A stretch of 59,738 nt of DNA from Pseudomonadota bacterium (GTDB lineage Bacteria; Pseudomonadota; Gammaproteobacteria; Steroidobacterales; Steroidobacteraceae). Both the position numbers and the translations under genes were made by a program. Under the pieces are notes generated by a model. The model worked only from the letters and a program-made list of their open reading frames with translations, was not told the DNA's origin and made no database searches. The stretch covers positions 1 to 59,738 of the forward strand of contig CAUJIK010000038.1 in NCBI GenBank assembly GCA_963205255.1, given 5' to 3'. The first letter of the stretch is position 1, and each line of letters opens with the position of its first letter. Shown piece by piece: positions 25,206 through 34,674 of the stretch.

Positions 25206-26450
25206 ATGAGCAAGCGCCCCCGAGTGATAGTGATCGGTGGTGGCTTCGCGGGACTCTGGGCCGTGCGCGGGCTCGCCAAAGCGCCGGTCGATGTGCTGCT
25301 GCTCGACCGCAACAACCATCATGTTTTCCAGCCGCTGCTGTACCAGGTGGCGACGGCTGGCCTTGCCGCACCCTCCATCGCGGCGCCGTTGCGCCACATC
25401 CTGCGCGACCAGCGCAATGTCACGGTGCTGCAGGTCAAAGTCGATGGCATCGACACCACCGCGCGCGAAGTCCATGCAGCCGGACAGCGACACCACTATG
25501 ACTACCTGCTGGTAGCTTCCGGCGTTTCGCATGCCTACTTCGGTCATGACGACTGGCAACAGTGGGCGCCGGGGCTCAAGACGCTCGACGATGCGATGAA
25601 CATGCGCGCCCGTATCCTCTCGGCGTTCGAGATCGCGGAGGGCTGCACCGATCCGGCCGAGGTACAGGCCCAACTGACTTTCGTCGTGGTCGGCGCCGGC
25701 CCCACCGGCGTGGAGCTGGCCGGCACGCTCGCCGAAGTGGCGCGCCATACATTGAAGCGCGAATTCCGGCGCATCGACCCGACCACCGCGCGCGTGGTGC
25801 TGGTGGAAGCCGGGCCGCGCGTGCTGCCTGCCTTCCCGGAAGAGCTTTCCGACAGCGCCGAACGCCAGTTACAGAAACTGGGCGTGCAGGTGATGAAAGG
25901 CCGCGCCATCACGCATGTGGATAGCGAGGGCGTGCGCATCGGCGATGAATCACTGTCCGCGCGGACGGTGCTGTGGGCCGCGGGTGTCACCGCTTCACCG
26001 CTCGGCCGCATGCTGGGTGTGCCGCTGGACCGCAATGGTCGCGTACCGGTCGCGCAGGATCTCTCCATTCCCGGTCACGGGGAGGTATTCGTGGCGGGTG
26101 ACCTCGCCTCGCTGGTGTTGCCCGCCGGTCCCGTGCCCGGCATTGCGCCCGCGGCCAAGCAGATGGGCACGTACGCAGCACGTGTGATCACGGCACGCGT
26201 CGCGGGACGCGCGGAGCCGCCGCCCTTCCGTTACAAGCACTCCGGCCTGCTCGCCACCATCGGACGGATGGCGGCAGTGGCTGACATGGGCAGGCTGCGC
26301 CTGTCCGGCCTGCTCGCCTGGTGGCTGTGGCTGCTGGCGCATGCCTACTTCCTGATCGGCTTCCGCAACCGCCTGGTAGTGCTCATCGACTGGGCCGGCG
26401 CCTACTGGACCTACAACCGCGGCGCCCGGATCATCGTGCGCGACCAGTAA
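25206..26450 (+). CDS. ndh: Type II NADH:quinone oxidoreductase (NDH-2)
   Basis: A 414-residue two-dinucleotide-fold flavoprotein. The FAD site is VIVIGGGFAGLWAVRGL (about 8-24), the NADH site is FVVVGAGPTGVELAGTLAE (about 160), and the late FVAGDLASL is the second FAD contact. The C-terminal hydrophobic helix region (LLAWWLWLLAHAYFLIGFRNRLVVL) anchors these enzymes to the membrane. It passes electrons from NADH to quinone without proton pumping. The ATG at 25206 has GAAAGG upstream at the end of the GATase gene. The quinone-binding AQxAxQ element appears as APAAKQMG. Confidence 0.92.
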   Translation: MSKRPRVIVIGGGFAGLWAVRGLAKAPVDVLLLDRNNHHVFQPLLYQVATAGLAAPSIAAPLRHILRDQRNVTVLQVKVDGIDTTAREVHAAGQRHHYDYLLVASGVSHAYFGHDDWQQWAPGLKTLDDAMNMRARILSAFEIAEGCTDPAEVQAQLTFVVVGAGPTGVELAGTLAEVARHTLKREFRRIDPTTARVVLVEAGPRVLPAFPEELSDSAERQLQKLGVQVMKGRAITHVDSEGVRIGDESLSARTVLWAAGVTASPLGRMLGVPLDRNGRVPVAQDLSIPGHGEVFVAGDLASLVLPAGPVPGIAPAAKQMGTYAARVITARVAGRAEPPPFRYKHSGLLATIGRMAAVADMGRLRLSGLLAWWLWLLAHAYFLIGFRNRLVVLIDWAGAYWTYNRGARIIVRDQ

Positions 26451-26475
26451 TTGGTTGCCTCCACTGGCCCGGGTC

Positions 26476-26481
26476 TATAAT
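26476..26481 (+). promoter_or_regulatory. Perfect TATAAT placed for a leaderless GST mRNA
   Basis: Consensus TATAAT is followed by 7 bases and the ATG at 26489, with no Shine-Dalgarno. A TTGGTT hexamer at 26451-26456 is the nearest -35 candidate but its 19-base spacing is long. This is the clearest case of the window-wide leaderless pattern. Confidence 0.6.
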
Positions 26482-26488
26482 CGGGCGC

Positions 26489-27097
26489 ATGAAACTCTAT
26501 TACCTCAAGGGCGCCTGCTCGCTCGCCACCTATATCTCCCTGATCGAAGCCGGCCAGGAATTCGAGGCCTACGGCATCGACCGGGCCACGAAGAAAGCCG
26601 CCGACGGCAAGGACTTCAACACGCTGAACCCGAAGGGCTACGCACCCGCGCTGCTGTTCGACAACGGCGAAGTGCTGACCGAGAACATCGCGGTGCTGTC
26701 TTTTGTCGCCAGCCTCGATCCGGATGGCAAGCTCGGGCCGGCTCCCGGCAAGCCGGGCTACTACCGGCTGCTCGAATGGCTGGGCTACATCAACTCGGAA
26801 GTGCACAAGAACTTCAGCCCGCTGTTCAACCCGGCCGCCACCGACGACATGCGCGCCACCGCCAAGGCGAACCTCGCCAAGCGGCTGGGTTACATCGAAG
26901 AGCGGCTGGGCGACAAGCCCTATCTGACCGGCGACAACTTCACCGTTGCCGACGCCTATCTGTACGTGACGTTGAGCTGGCGCGATCACGTCGGCGTGGA
27001 CATCTCCGCGTTCCCGAAGCTCGCCGCGTTCTACGAGCGCGCACGCGCACGTCCCTCGGTACAGCAGGCCCGCGAGCGTGAGGGTCTGCCGCTGTAG
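26489..27097 (+). CDS. Glutathione S-transferase (beta-class-like)
   Basis: A 202-residue GST. The thioredoxin-fold N-domain begins MKLYYLKGACSLATYISLIEAG, with Cys10 in the beta-class position; NPKGYAPALLFDNGEVLTENIAVL holds the cis-Pro and the Glu/Asn of the glutathione site. The helical C-domain ends TVADAYLYVTLSWRDHVGVDISAFPKL with the N-capping box Asp. It is likely cytoplasmic, in detoxification or redox chemistry. The hemA promoter follows. The start is fixed by a TATAAT 7 bases upstream; the longer frame overlaps ndh. Confidence 0.93.
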   Translation: MKLYYLKGACSLATYISLIEAGQEFEAYGIDRATKKAADGKDFNTLNPKGYAPALLFDNGEVLTENIAVLSFVASLDPDGKLGPAPGKPGYYRLLEWLGYINSEVHKNFSPLFNPAATDDMRATAKANLAKRLGYIEERLGDKPYLTGDNFTVADAYLYVTLSWRDHVGVDISAFPKLAAFYERARARPSVQQAREREGLPL

Positions 27098-27103
27098 GCT
27101 TCC

Positions 27104-27118
27104 TGAGAACCGTTCTCA
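27104..27118. promoter_or_regulatory. 15-bp perfect palindrome between GST and hemA
   Basis: TGAGAAC and GTTCTCA flank a single central C. It begins 7 bases after the GST stop and ends 75 bp before hemA. It could be a dimeric-regulator operator or a minimal transcription-stop hairpin; there is no T run. Confidence 0.35.
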
Positions 27119-27144
27119 TCCACAGGCCGGAATCGGCGCAGATG

Positions 27145-27160
27145 TGACCTGGCGGTGACA
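27145..27160 (+). promoter_or_regulatory. Direct repeat resembling a HemR 'hem-box' in front of hemA
   Basis: TGACC (27145-27149), a 6-base spacer and TGACA (27156-27160) form an 11-bp-period direct repeat, the spacing expected for tandem OmpR/PhoB-family monomers. From memory, the HemR box of Leptospira is TGACA-N6-TGACA, so there is one mismatch. It ends 32 bases before the hemA ATG, in the operon that encodes such a regulator. Confidence 0.5.
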
Positions 27161-27180
27161 ATCGCACAGGTCCGTCTGCC

Positions 27181-27186
27181 TACGCT
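27181..27186 (+). promoter_or_regulatory. Candidate -10 (TACGCT) of the haem operon
   Basis: TACGCT is followed by six bases and the hemA ATG at 27193, giving a leaderless transcript. The -35 region is poor, which suits an activator-dependent promoter; the TGACC/TGACA repeat lies 20 bases upstream. Confidence 0.4.
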
Positions 27187-27192
27187 TTCTCC

Positions 27193-28179
27193 ATGTCCCT
27201 GGCCCATCTCATCGTGCTGAACCGCAGTGGCTCCGGCGCGGCCAGTGCGACGCCCGAACCACTGGCCGACGCCTGCATCATCGCCACCTGCCTGCGCGAA
27301 GTGCGCGTGGCGAGCCTGCCCGTGTCATCCCAGCCGTCCTCCGCCCAGTGCCATGCCGCGGGCTTCGAACGCTACACCGGCTGGGAGGCCTATCGCTTCC
27401 TGCTGCAACTGGCCTGTGGCCTCGAAAGCGAGATTGCCGGCGAGACGGAGATCTTCGGGCAGATCAAGGACGGCTGGCAGCGCTACGAAGCGGCGCGCCC
27501 GGGCGAGGCAGCCGCACTGCGGCCCTGGATGCAGAGGCTGCTGCAGGACACGAAAGAAATCCGCAGCGAATACGTTGTGGGCCTGGGCAGCGCCACCTAT
27601 GGCTCGCTGGTGCGCCGGCTGCTGGGCGCCGATGTGGGCGGCAGCACGCTGCTGCTGGGCGCAGGCCAGCTGGCCGAAGCCGTGCTCCCATATCTGGATG
27701 GTGAAGTGATCATCGCCAACCGCCATCGCGCGCGCGGCGAGGAGCTCATCGCAAAGCAGCGCGCCGGCGCCATCGGGCGCATGCGCGCCGCGGGCGGCGC
27801 GGCCTGCGAAGAAGAGCTTGCCGCCTGGCGCAGCGTGCGCAACGTGGTGATCTGCATTCCCGCCGACGCCGGGCACGATGCGGCGCGGGTCGCGGCATGG
27901 CGCAGCCGGAGCATGCCGGGCGGGAAAGTGCTGCACCTGGGCATCCATGATCCCGCGGGCTCTGCCTGGGAACACATCGCGGGTCTTTGCACCCTGCGCG
28001 AACTCTTCGGCCTGCGCGACGCGCAGGCCGCGCAGCGCGAGGCCCTGCTGGCCCGCGCCCGCCGCGCCTGCTTCACGCGGGCGCAGCTTGCGCGACTGGA
28101 CGATGCCGATGGCGCCCGTCCCGGTTCGGCAAGCCATGGGTGGGAAGATCTGGCTGTCTTCCAGGCTTTCGGCTACTAA
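27193..28179 (+). CDS. hemA: Glutamyl-tRNA reductase, short divergent form
   Basis: GluTR reduces glutamyl-tRNA to glutamate-1-semialdehyde, the first committed step of C5 haem synthesis. The active-site Cys sits in IIATCLREVRV (about residue 36), and the family segment GLESEIAGETEIFGQIKDGW corresponds to the usual GLDSMVLGE..ILGQ. A NADPH-fold stretch follows (LLLGAGQLAEAVLPYL). At 328 residues it is some 90 shorter than the E. coli enzyme. The C-terminal dimerisation helix is reduced to a short helical tail. The catalytic sequence around the Cys lacks the canonical TCNRTE. It is the first gene of the hem operon, 8 bases upstream of hemC, and has no ribosome-binding site. Confidence 0.82.
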   Translation: MSLAHLIVLNRSGSGAASATPEPLADACIIATCLREVRVASLPVSSQPSSAQCHAAGFERYTGWEAYRFLLQLACGLESEIAGETEIFGQIKDGWQRYEAARPGEAAALRPWMQRLLQDTKEIRSEYVVGLGSATYGSLVRRLLGADVGGSTLLLGAGQLAEAVLPYLDGEVIIANRHRARGEELIAKQRAGAIGRMRAAGGAACEEELAAWRSVRNVVICIPADAGHDAARVAAWRSRSMPGGKVLHLGIHDPAGSAWEHIAGLCTLRELFGLRDAQAAQREALLARARRACFTRAQLARLDDADGARPGSASHGWEDLAVFQAFGY

Positions 28180-28187
28180 TTCACCCC

Positions 28188-29737
28188 ATGTCTTCTTCCT
28201 CCCGTCTGCGTCTCGGGACGCGCCGCTCTGCCCTGGCCTGGGTGCAGAGCAGCCAGGTCGCCGCCGCGCTGCAAGCCGCCCATCCCGGCCTCGAAGTGGA
28301 ACTGGTCGGCATCGACACACGCGGTGATCGCGTGCTGGACGTGCCGCTGTCCTCCATCGAAGGCAAGGAGTTCTTCACCGCCGAGATCGACATCGCGCTG
28401 CGCGACGGGCACGTGGACTTCACCGTGCACTCGCTGAAGGACCTGAGCCTCGACCGGCCGGCAGACCTCACGCTGGCCGCCGTGCCAAAGCGCGCCAATC
28501 CGCGCGACATCGCGATCTTTGCCGCCGATGTGCCGCAGCGCCTGGCCGCGGGCGAAGGCCTGCGCATCGGCACGTCGTCGCCGCGGCGCGCGCAACTGCT
28601 GCCCGCCTTTCTGTCACGCGCGCTGCCGCATGCCGCGCCCAATCGCATCGAGCTTGTGAATCTGCGCGGCAATGTCGACAGCCGTCTGCGCCGGCTGCGC
28701 GAACCCCGTGGCAGCGAGCGTCAGCTCGACGGCATCGTGCTCGCGGCGGCGGGACTGTCGCGCCTGTTCGCAGACACCCTCACCGAACGACGCGGCCGCG
28801 AATTGCTCAGCGAGCTGCTCGATGGCCTGCCCTTCATGCTGCTGCCGCTCACCGATTGCCCGGGCGCGCCCGGCCAGGGTGCGCTGGCGATCGAATGCAG
28901 GAGCAACGATGCGCGCACGCGCCAGTTGCTCGCCGCGCTGGAAGATCCGGCCACACGCGGCGCGATTGGCGTCGAACGTCAGGTGCTCGCACAGCACGGC
29001 GGCGGCTGCCATCAGCGCTTCGGCGCCACATTGAGCTGGCTGCCGGGGATGGGCGGGCTGCTGCAGGTCGCGGGGCTCGATGCCCATGGCGCCGACATCG
29101 GCGACCGCCGCTTCCTACCCGAGGTTGCCCTGCCCTCGCTGCCGCGCACGGTGCGCGTCTGGGACGGCAGTGTTTCCGGCAAGCCCGCCACGTATCCGGT
29201 AACCAGCGCGGCACAGCTCGCCAGCGAGCTGGATCGCGACGCCGTATTCATCGCGCACTGGCGCGCGCTGCCGGAAGGCGGCGCCGCGGCGCTGCGGGGC
29301 CGGCGCGTGTGGTGCTCGGGCAGCCTCAGCTGGTTCGAGCTGGCGAAGCAGGGCGTGTGGGTCGAAGGCTGCGGCGAGAGCCTGGGCGCCGAATCCGCCG
29401 CCGCATTGCTTGCCGAGCCTCTGCTGCGCCTGCCGCCGCTATCGCGCTGGGCCGTGCTCACGCACCAGGGCGCGGAAGATTCCTGGCGCGGCGGCAGCTG
29501 GGACGGCGCACAGGTGTTCGGCACTTACTCGGTGGACGAGCGCGATCTGCCCGACGCCGCGGCGTTGGCGCAGGCCACGCACATCTACTGGCACAGCGTG
29601 GCGCAGTTCGAGCGCGGCAAGCTCGCCGCGGCGGCCGATGCCCACCATGCCAGCGGCGCCGGCAAGACCGCCGAGCACATCCGGCGAGCGGGCATACGCA
29701 ACTTCCGCGCCTTCCCTTCCGTCATGGAGTGGCGACG

Positions 29738-29759
<22 letters not shown>
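28188..29759 (+). CDS. hemC: Hydroxymethylbilane synthase with C-terminal extension, probably fused uroporphyrinogen-III synthase
   Basis: Residues 1 to about 300 are porphobilinogen deaminase: LGTRRSALAWVQSSQVA, then FFTAEIDIALRDGHVDFTVHSLKDL, IGTSSPRRAQLL, NLRGNVDSRLRRL, and the dipyrromethane-cofactor Cys274 in GGGCHQRFGA. The last 200 or so residues are not part of HemC. They show weak likeness to uroporphyrinogen-III synthase (THIYWHSVAQFE; later SGAGKTAEHIRRAGI), so a HemC-HemD fusion is likely but not proven. No separate hemD is present. The stop overlaps the kinase gene by 22 bp. Fused hemC/D is, as I recall, known from Leptospira. Confidence 0.88.
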
Positions 29760-30684
<925 letters not shown>

Positions 30685-30688
<4 letters not shown>

Positions 30689-31383
30689 ACGATACCTGTC
30701 TGCTGCTGGTCGAGGACGACGCCAATGTCGCCAATACGCTGTCGGCGCGCCTGACTGGCGAGGGTTTCACCGTGACGCATGCGCCCAGCGTCGCCGCGGC
30801 GCGCGCCGCCATCGCCGCGAAGGATTTCCACGTCGCGGTGCTGGATGTCGGGCTGCCCGACGGCAATGGCTTCGACGTGGCGAGCCACATGCGCGACGCC
30901 AGCCCGCAGACGGCGCTGCTGTTCCTCACCGCCTACGGCACGCCCGAGGACCGCATCAGGGGCCTGGAACTCGGGGCGGACGACTATGTGACCAAGCCCT
31001 TCGTGTTCCGCGAACTGCTGCTGCGCATCCAGAATGTGCTCAAGCGCGCGCGCGACCTGCAGCAGCGCAGCGCCGCCTTCACCCGGCCGGTGACCATCGG
31101 CATCGCCGAGGTGGATTTCGCGCGCTTCACCGCCAACAGCCGCGGCGAGCTGCACCGTCTCACGCACAAGGAGTGCGCGGTGCTGAAACTGCTGGTGGAA
31201 CGCGCGGGCGAAGCCGTGACACGCGACGAAATCCTCGATCGCGCCTGGTCGCCCGACGAGTTCCCCACCCAGCGCACCGTCGACAATTTCATCGTTCGCC
31301 TGCGCAAGCTGGTCGAACGCGATCCCGCCCATCCCGCGACCATCCGCAGCATCCGCGGCGTGGGTTACCAGTTCGAGGCCTGA
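30685..31383 (+). CDS. OmpR/PhoB-family response regulator (HemR-like)
   Basis: A 232-residue regulator. The receiver domain has acidic pocket VEDD near residues 8-11, phospho-acceptor Asp54 (VAVLDVGLPDGNGFDV), Thr in LFLTAYG and Lys in DDYVTKPF. The C-terminal winged helix (about 135-230) has LTHKECAVLKLLVERAGEAVTRDEIL and the recognition helix RTVDNFIVRLRKLVE, ending IRSIRGVGYQFE. The GTG start overlaps the kinase stop; hemE begins 1 base after its stop. By position it should control this haem operon; the direct repeat before hemA has the geometry its family prefers. Confidence 0.95.
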
Positions 31384-31384
31384 C

Positions 31385-32425
31385 ATGACCGAGACCACAT
31401 TGACCGCCGCCCTGCATCGCCGCAACACCGGCCGCCCTCCCGTCTGGTTCATGCGCCAGGCCGGGCGTTACCACTCACACTATCAGGCGCTCAAGAAATC
31501 GGCCGACTTCATCGAGCTGTGCAAGAACCCGGTGCTCGCGGCCGAGACTGCCATGGGCCCGATGCAGGATTTCAATTTCGACGCGGCGATCCTGTTCTCC
31601 GATCTGCTGTTCCCGCTCGAGGCCATGGGCATGGGCCTCACCTACGACCCGGGTCCGAAGCTCGCCTTCCACATCCAGAGCGTTGCGGATGTGGAGCGCC
31701 TCGATGGTGGCGCCGCGATGCTCGACAAGCTGCGCTTCCAGGCCGAGGCCGTGAAGCTCACGCGCGCGCGCCTGGGCAAGGACAAGGGCCTCATCGGCTT
31801 CGTCGGCGGACCTTTCACGCTTTATGTCTATGCGGCCGCCGGCTCGCACGAGAAAGCCGCCGCCGCGCTGCCGGGTCTGACCAACGGCACCTATGAAGCC
31901 TTCAACGCCAAGCTGCTCGATCTGCTGGCGCACAACATGGCGCTGCAGAGCGCGGCCGGCGTGGAGAACATCGCCCTGTTCGACACCGCCGCCGGCGAGG
32001 TGGATGCCGCCACCTACGGCCGCCATGTCGTGCCGGTGCTCACCGATCTGCTGGCGCGCTTCCGGCTGCTGGATGCCACGACGCCCGTTACCTACTACTC
32101 CCGCGGCACCGGCCCCGAACACTGGGATCTGCTGCGCGACCTGCCCATCCAGTGTCTGGGCATCGACTGGCGTCACGACATGGCGCAGATGCTCGCGCGC
32201 TACGGCCAGCGCTGGGCCCTGCAGGGCAATGTGGACCCCGAGTGGCTGCTGCTGCCCGGCGAGGAACTGGAGCGCCGCCTGCGCGCCTGGTTCGCGCCGC
32301 TCGCGGCGCTGCCCGCGGCAGCGCGCCAGGGCTGGATCTGCGGGCTGGGGCACGGTGTGCTGCAGAAAACGCCCGAGTCCAACATCCTCCGCTTTCTCAG
32401 CATCCAGCGGGAGATCTTCGGGTGA
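31385..32425 (+). CDS. hemE: Uroporphyrinogen decarboxylase
   Basis: A 346-residue cytosolic TIM-barrel enzyme converting uroporphyrinogen III to coproporphyrinogen III. The N-terminal signature PVWFMRQAGRYHSHYQALK contains the substrate-carboxylate Arg residues; DAAILFSDLLFPLEAMGMGL holds the essential Asp; GFVGGPFTLYVYAA and the C-terminal WICGLGHGVLQKTPESN complete the family pattern. It starts one base after the response-regulator stop, and its own stop overlaps hemN as GTGA. No peculiarities. Confidence 0.97.
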   Translation: MTETTLTAALHRRNTGRPPVWFMRQAGRYHSHYQALKKSADFIELCKNPVLAAETAMGPMQDFNFDAAILFSDLLFPLEAMGMGLTYDPGPKLAFHIQSVADVERLDGGAAMLDKLRFQAEAVKLTRARLGKDKGLIGFVGGPFTLYVYAAAGSHEKAAAALPGLTNGTYEAFNAKLLDLLAHNMALQSAAGVENIALFDTAAGEVDAATYGRHVVPVLTDLLARFRLLDATTPVTYYSRGTGPEHWDLLRDLPIQCLGIDWRHDMAQMLARYGQRWALQGNVDPEWLLLPGEELERRLRAWFAPLAALPAAARQGWICGLGHGVLQKTPESNILRFLSIQREIFG

Positions 32426-33756
32426 TACGCCTGTCACCGGAGCTGCTCGCGCGCCATGCGGCGCCGAGCCCCCGGTACACCAGCTATCCAACCGTCACGC
32501 ATTGGGGCGAGCCGCCACGCGCGCGCGCCTGGATCGAGCATCTGGACGCCGCGCTGCGCGCGACACCCGCGGGCGCGGCGATCTACGCGCACATTCCGTT
32601 CTGCCAGTCGCAGTGCACGTTCTGCGGCTGCCACATGCGCGTGCTGCGCAACCAGGCGCTGGTCACGCCCTACATCGACCTGCTGCTCGCCGAACACGCC
32701 CTGTATCGCGAGCATCTGGGGCGGTCGCAACTGCCGCTTTCACAACTGTATCTGGGCGGCGGATCGCCGAATTTCCTGCCGCTCGGTGAGCTGGACCGCC
32801 TGCTCGATGGCCTGCTGAATACGGCGACACTGCAACCCGGCGCCGAACTGGCCGTGGAAGCAGACCCCCGCTCCACCACTGACGCACAGCTTGCCCTGTT
32901 GCGCCGCCATGGCTTCACACGCATCTCGCTGGGCGTGCAGGACATGGACCCGCGCGTGCAGGACATCGTGAACCGCAGCATGGCGCCCGGCGTGCTCGAT
33001 CATGTGACGATGCGGGCGCGCGAGCTGGGCTTCACCAGCATCAACTACGACCTGATCCACGGCCTGCCATTGCAGACCGAGGAAAGCATGCGCGTGACCA
33101 TGGAGACCATCGCGCGCCTGATGCCGGACCAGATCTCCTTCTACCCCTACGTGCATGTGCCCTGGATCAAGCCCAGCCAGCGTCGCTACACCGAAGCGGA
33201 CCTGCCCGAAGGCGAGGACCGGCGCGCGCTGTACCTGCTGGGTCGTGAAATGCTCGGCGCACTGGGCTACAAGGAAATCGGCATCGACCAGTTCGCCCGC
33301 GGCGACGATGCGCTTGCCGTGGCGGCGCGTGAAGGCCGGCTGCACCGCAACTTCATGGGCTATACGCCCGTGACCACGCGCGCGCTGATCGGGCTCGGCG
33401 TCTCGGCCATCGGCGATGCGTGGACGGCGCTGGCCCAGGGTGAAAAGAACCAGCAGCGCTGGGAGCTGCGGGTGCAGGCCGGCGAGTTGCCCCTGCAACG
33501 CGGGCATGTGCTGACGGAAGAGGATCTGCTGCTGCGCGCGCACATCCACGATCTGCTCACCCGCCATGCCACACGCTGGTCACCGGCCGAGACCGGCGCG
33601 CCCTGGCGCAATGCCGTGCTCGCACGGCTCGCGCCTCTGGGCGAAGATGGCCTGGTGGATTGCCGCAAAGACAGCGTCGCCGTGACGGTCACGGGCCGTG
33701 CGTTCCTGCGTTCGATCTGCGCCGCCTTCGACCTCAAGCTCCATCCAGGAGGCTGA
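32422..33756 (+). CDS. hemN: Oxygen-independent coproporphyrinogen III oxidase
   Basis: A 444-residue radical SAM enzyme making protoporphyrinogen IX from coproporphyrinogen III. The 4Fe-4S motif is IPFCQSQCTFCGC, with Cys at about 61, 65 and 68 and the additional HemN-specific Cys. YLGGGSPNFLP binds SAM, and GVQDMDPRVQDIVNR and YDLIHGLPLQT are conserved HemN blocks; the HemN C-domain (NFMGYTPVTTRALIGLGVSAIGD) distinguishes it from HemW. The GTG at 32422 overlaps the hemE stop. The CPBP protease gene starts at the next base after its stop. Confidence 0.95.
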   Translation: MIRLSPELLARHAAPSPRYTSYPTVTHWGEPPRARAWIEHLDAALRATPAGAAIYAHIPFCQSQCTFCGCHMRVLRNQALVTPYIDLLLAEHALYREHLGRSQLPLSQLYLGGGSPNFLPLGELDRLLDGLLNTATLQPGAELAVEADPRSTTDAQLALLRRHGFTRISLGVQDMDPRVQDIVNRSMAPGVLDHVTMRARELGFTSINYDLIHGLPLQTEESMRVTMETIARLMPDQISFYPYVHVPWIKPSQRRYTEADLPEGEDRRALYLLGREMLGALGYKEIGIDQFARGDDALAVAAREGRLHRNFMGYTPVTTRALIGLGVSAIGDAWTALAQGEKNQQRWELRVQAGELPLQRGHVLTEEDLLLRAHIHDLLTRHATRWSPAETGAPWRNAVLARLAPLGEDGLVDCRKDSVAVTVTGRAFLRSICAAFDLKLHPGG

Positions 33757-34674
33757 ATGCCCCGCTCGCCGCTGGCCATCTTCCTGGCCTTCTTCCTCGC
33801 GCTGATCGCGGCGCTGGTGTTCGCGGCAACGCTCGCGCCGGCACTGCAGGCGATGCTGGCGCCGCTGTCGGTGTTTCCACTGCACCGCGTGTTCAACCGG
33901 CTGGCCACGCTCGGCGTCATTCTCATCACCATATGGCTCATGCGACGCTACGGGTTGATGAGCGGCGCGGTGCTGGGCTTTCGCGGCCCCTGGCCGGTGT
34001 TCCTGCGGCGCGCGCTCATCGGCCTTGCCGCCGGCCTCGCCCTGATGGTGATGGCGCTGACGCCGCTGTTCCTGCTGGACCTGCGCGAATTCAACGCCCG
34101 CCTGCCCGATGGCATGGGCCACATTGCCGGGCTGTTCGCCAAGGGGCTGCTCTCCGGCGTACTGGTGGCACTGATCGAAGAGACCTTCTTCCGCGGCGCC
34201 ATGCAGGGCGCGCTGACACGCCAGCGGGCGCTGGGCTGGGCGCTGTTCGCCGTGCCGGCGTTCTACGCCGCCGTGCATTTCTTCGGCAAGGCGCTGCACA
34301 TCCCCTTCGAGCAGGTTCACATGGGCAGCGGCTTCGACGTGCTCGGCAGCTACTTCGTGCTGTTCTTCAATCCCGCGCACATCTGGGATGCCTTCCTGGC
34401 GCTTTATTTCGTGGGCCTGCTGCTGGCCATCGTCCGTCACCGCAGCGGCGACCTCGCGGGCAGCCTCGGCCTGCATGCCGGCTTCGTCGCCGTCATCGCC
34501 GTGTTCCGCAAGGTGTCATCGCCCACCGCCGCTTACGAGAGCGACGCGTCGTCGTGGAGTTTCCTCGTCGGCCCGTTCGACGGTCTGCTGGGCCTGTGGA
34601 TCGCGCTGCTCACGGCGCTGGCCTGTGCAGGCGCCTGGCTGCTGCTGCGCGGCCAGCGCGTGCCGGCGGTCTAG
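33757..34674 (+). CDS. CPBP (CAAX/Abi) family intramembrane glutamic endopeptidase
   Basis: A 305-residue membrane protein with about eight hydrophobic helices. The CPBP motif EExxxR is present as EETFFRG (Glu141, Glu142, Arg146), with a partner His in a later helix (AVHFFGK) and another in LGLHAGF. Bacterial members are intramembrane proteases of mostly unknown substrate. The ATG is directly adjacent to the hemN stop, so it is co-transcribed with the haem operon; a role in turning over a haem-pathway or regulatory membrane protein is speculative. Its 3' end overlaps the convergent hemJ by 4 bases. Confidence 0.88.
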   Translation: MPRSPLAIFLAFFLALIAALVFAATLAPALQAMLAPLSVFPLHRVFNRLATLGVILITIWLMRRYGLMSGAVLGFRGPWPVFLRRALIGLAAGLALMVMALTPLFLLDLREFNARLPDGMGHIAGLFAKGLLSGVLVALIEETFFRGAMQGALTRQRALGWALFAVPAFYAAVHFFGKALHIPFEQVHMGSGFDVLGSYFVLFFNPAHIWDAFLALYFVGLLLAIVRHRSGDLAGSLGLHAGFVAVIAVFRKVSSPTAAYESDASSWSFLVGPFDGLLGLWIALLTALACAGAWLLLRGQRVPAV

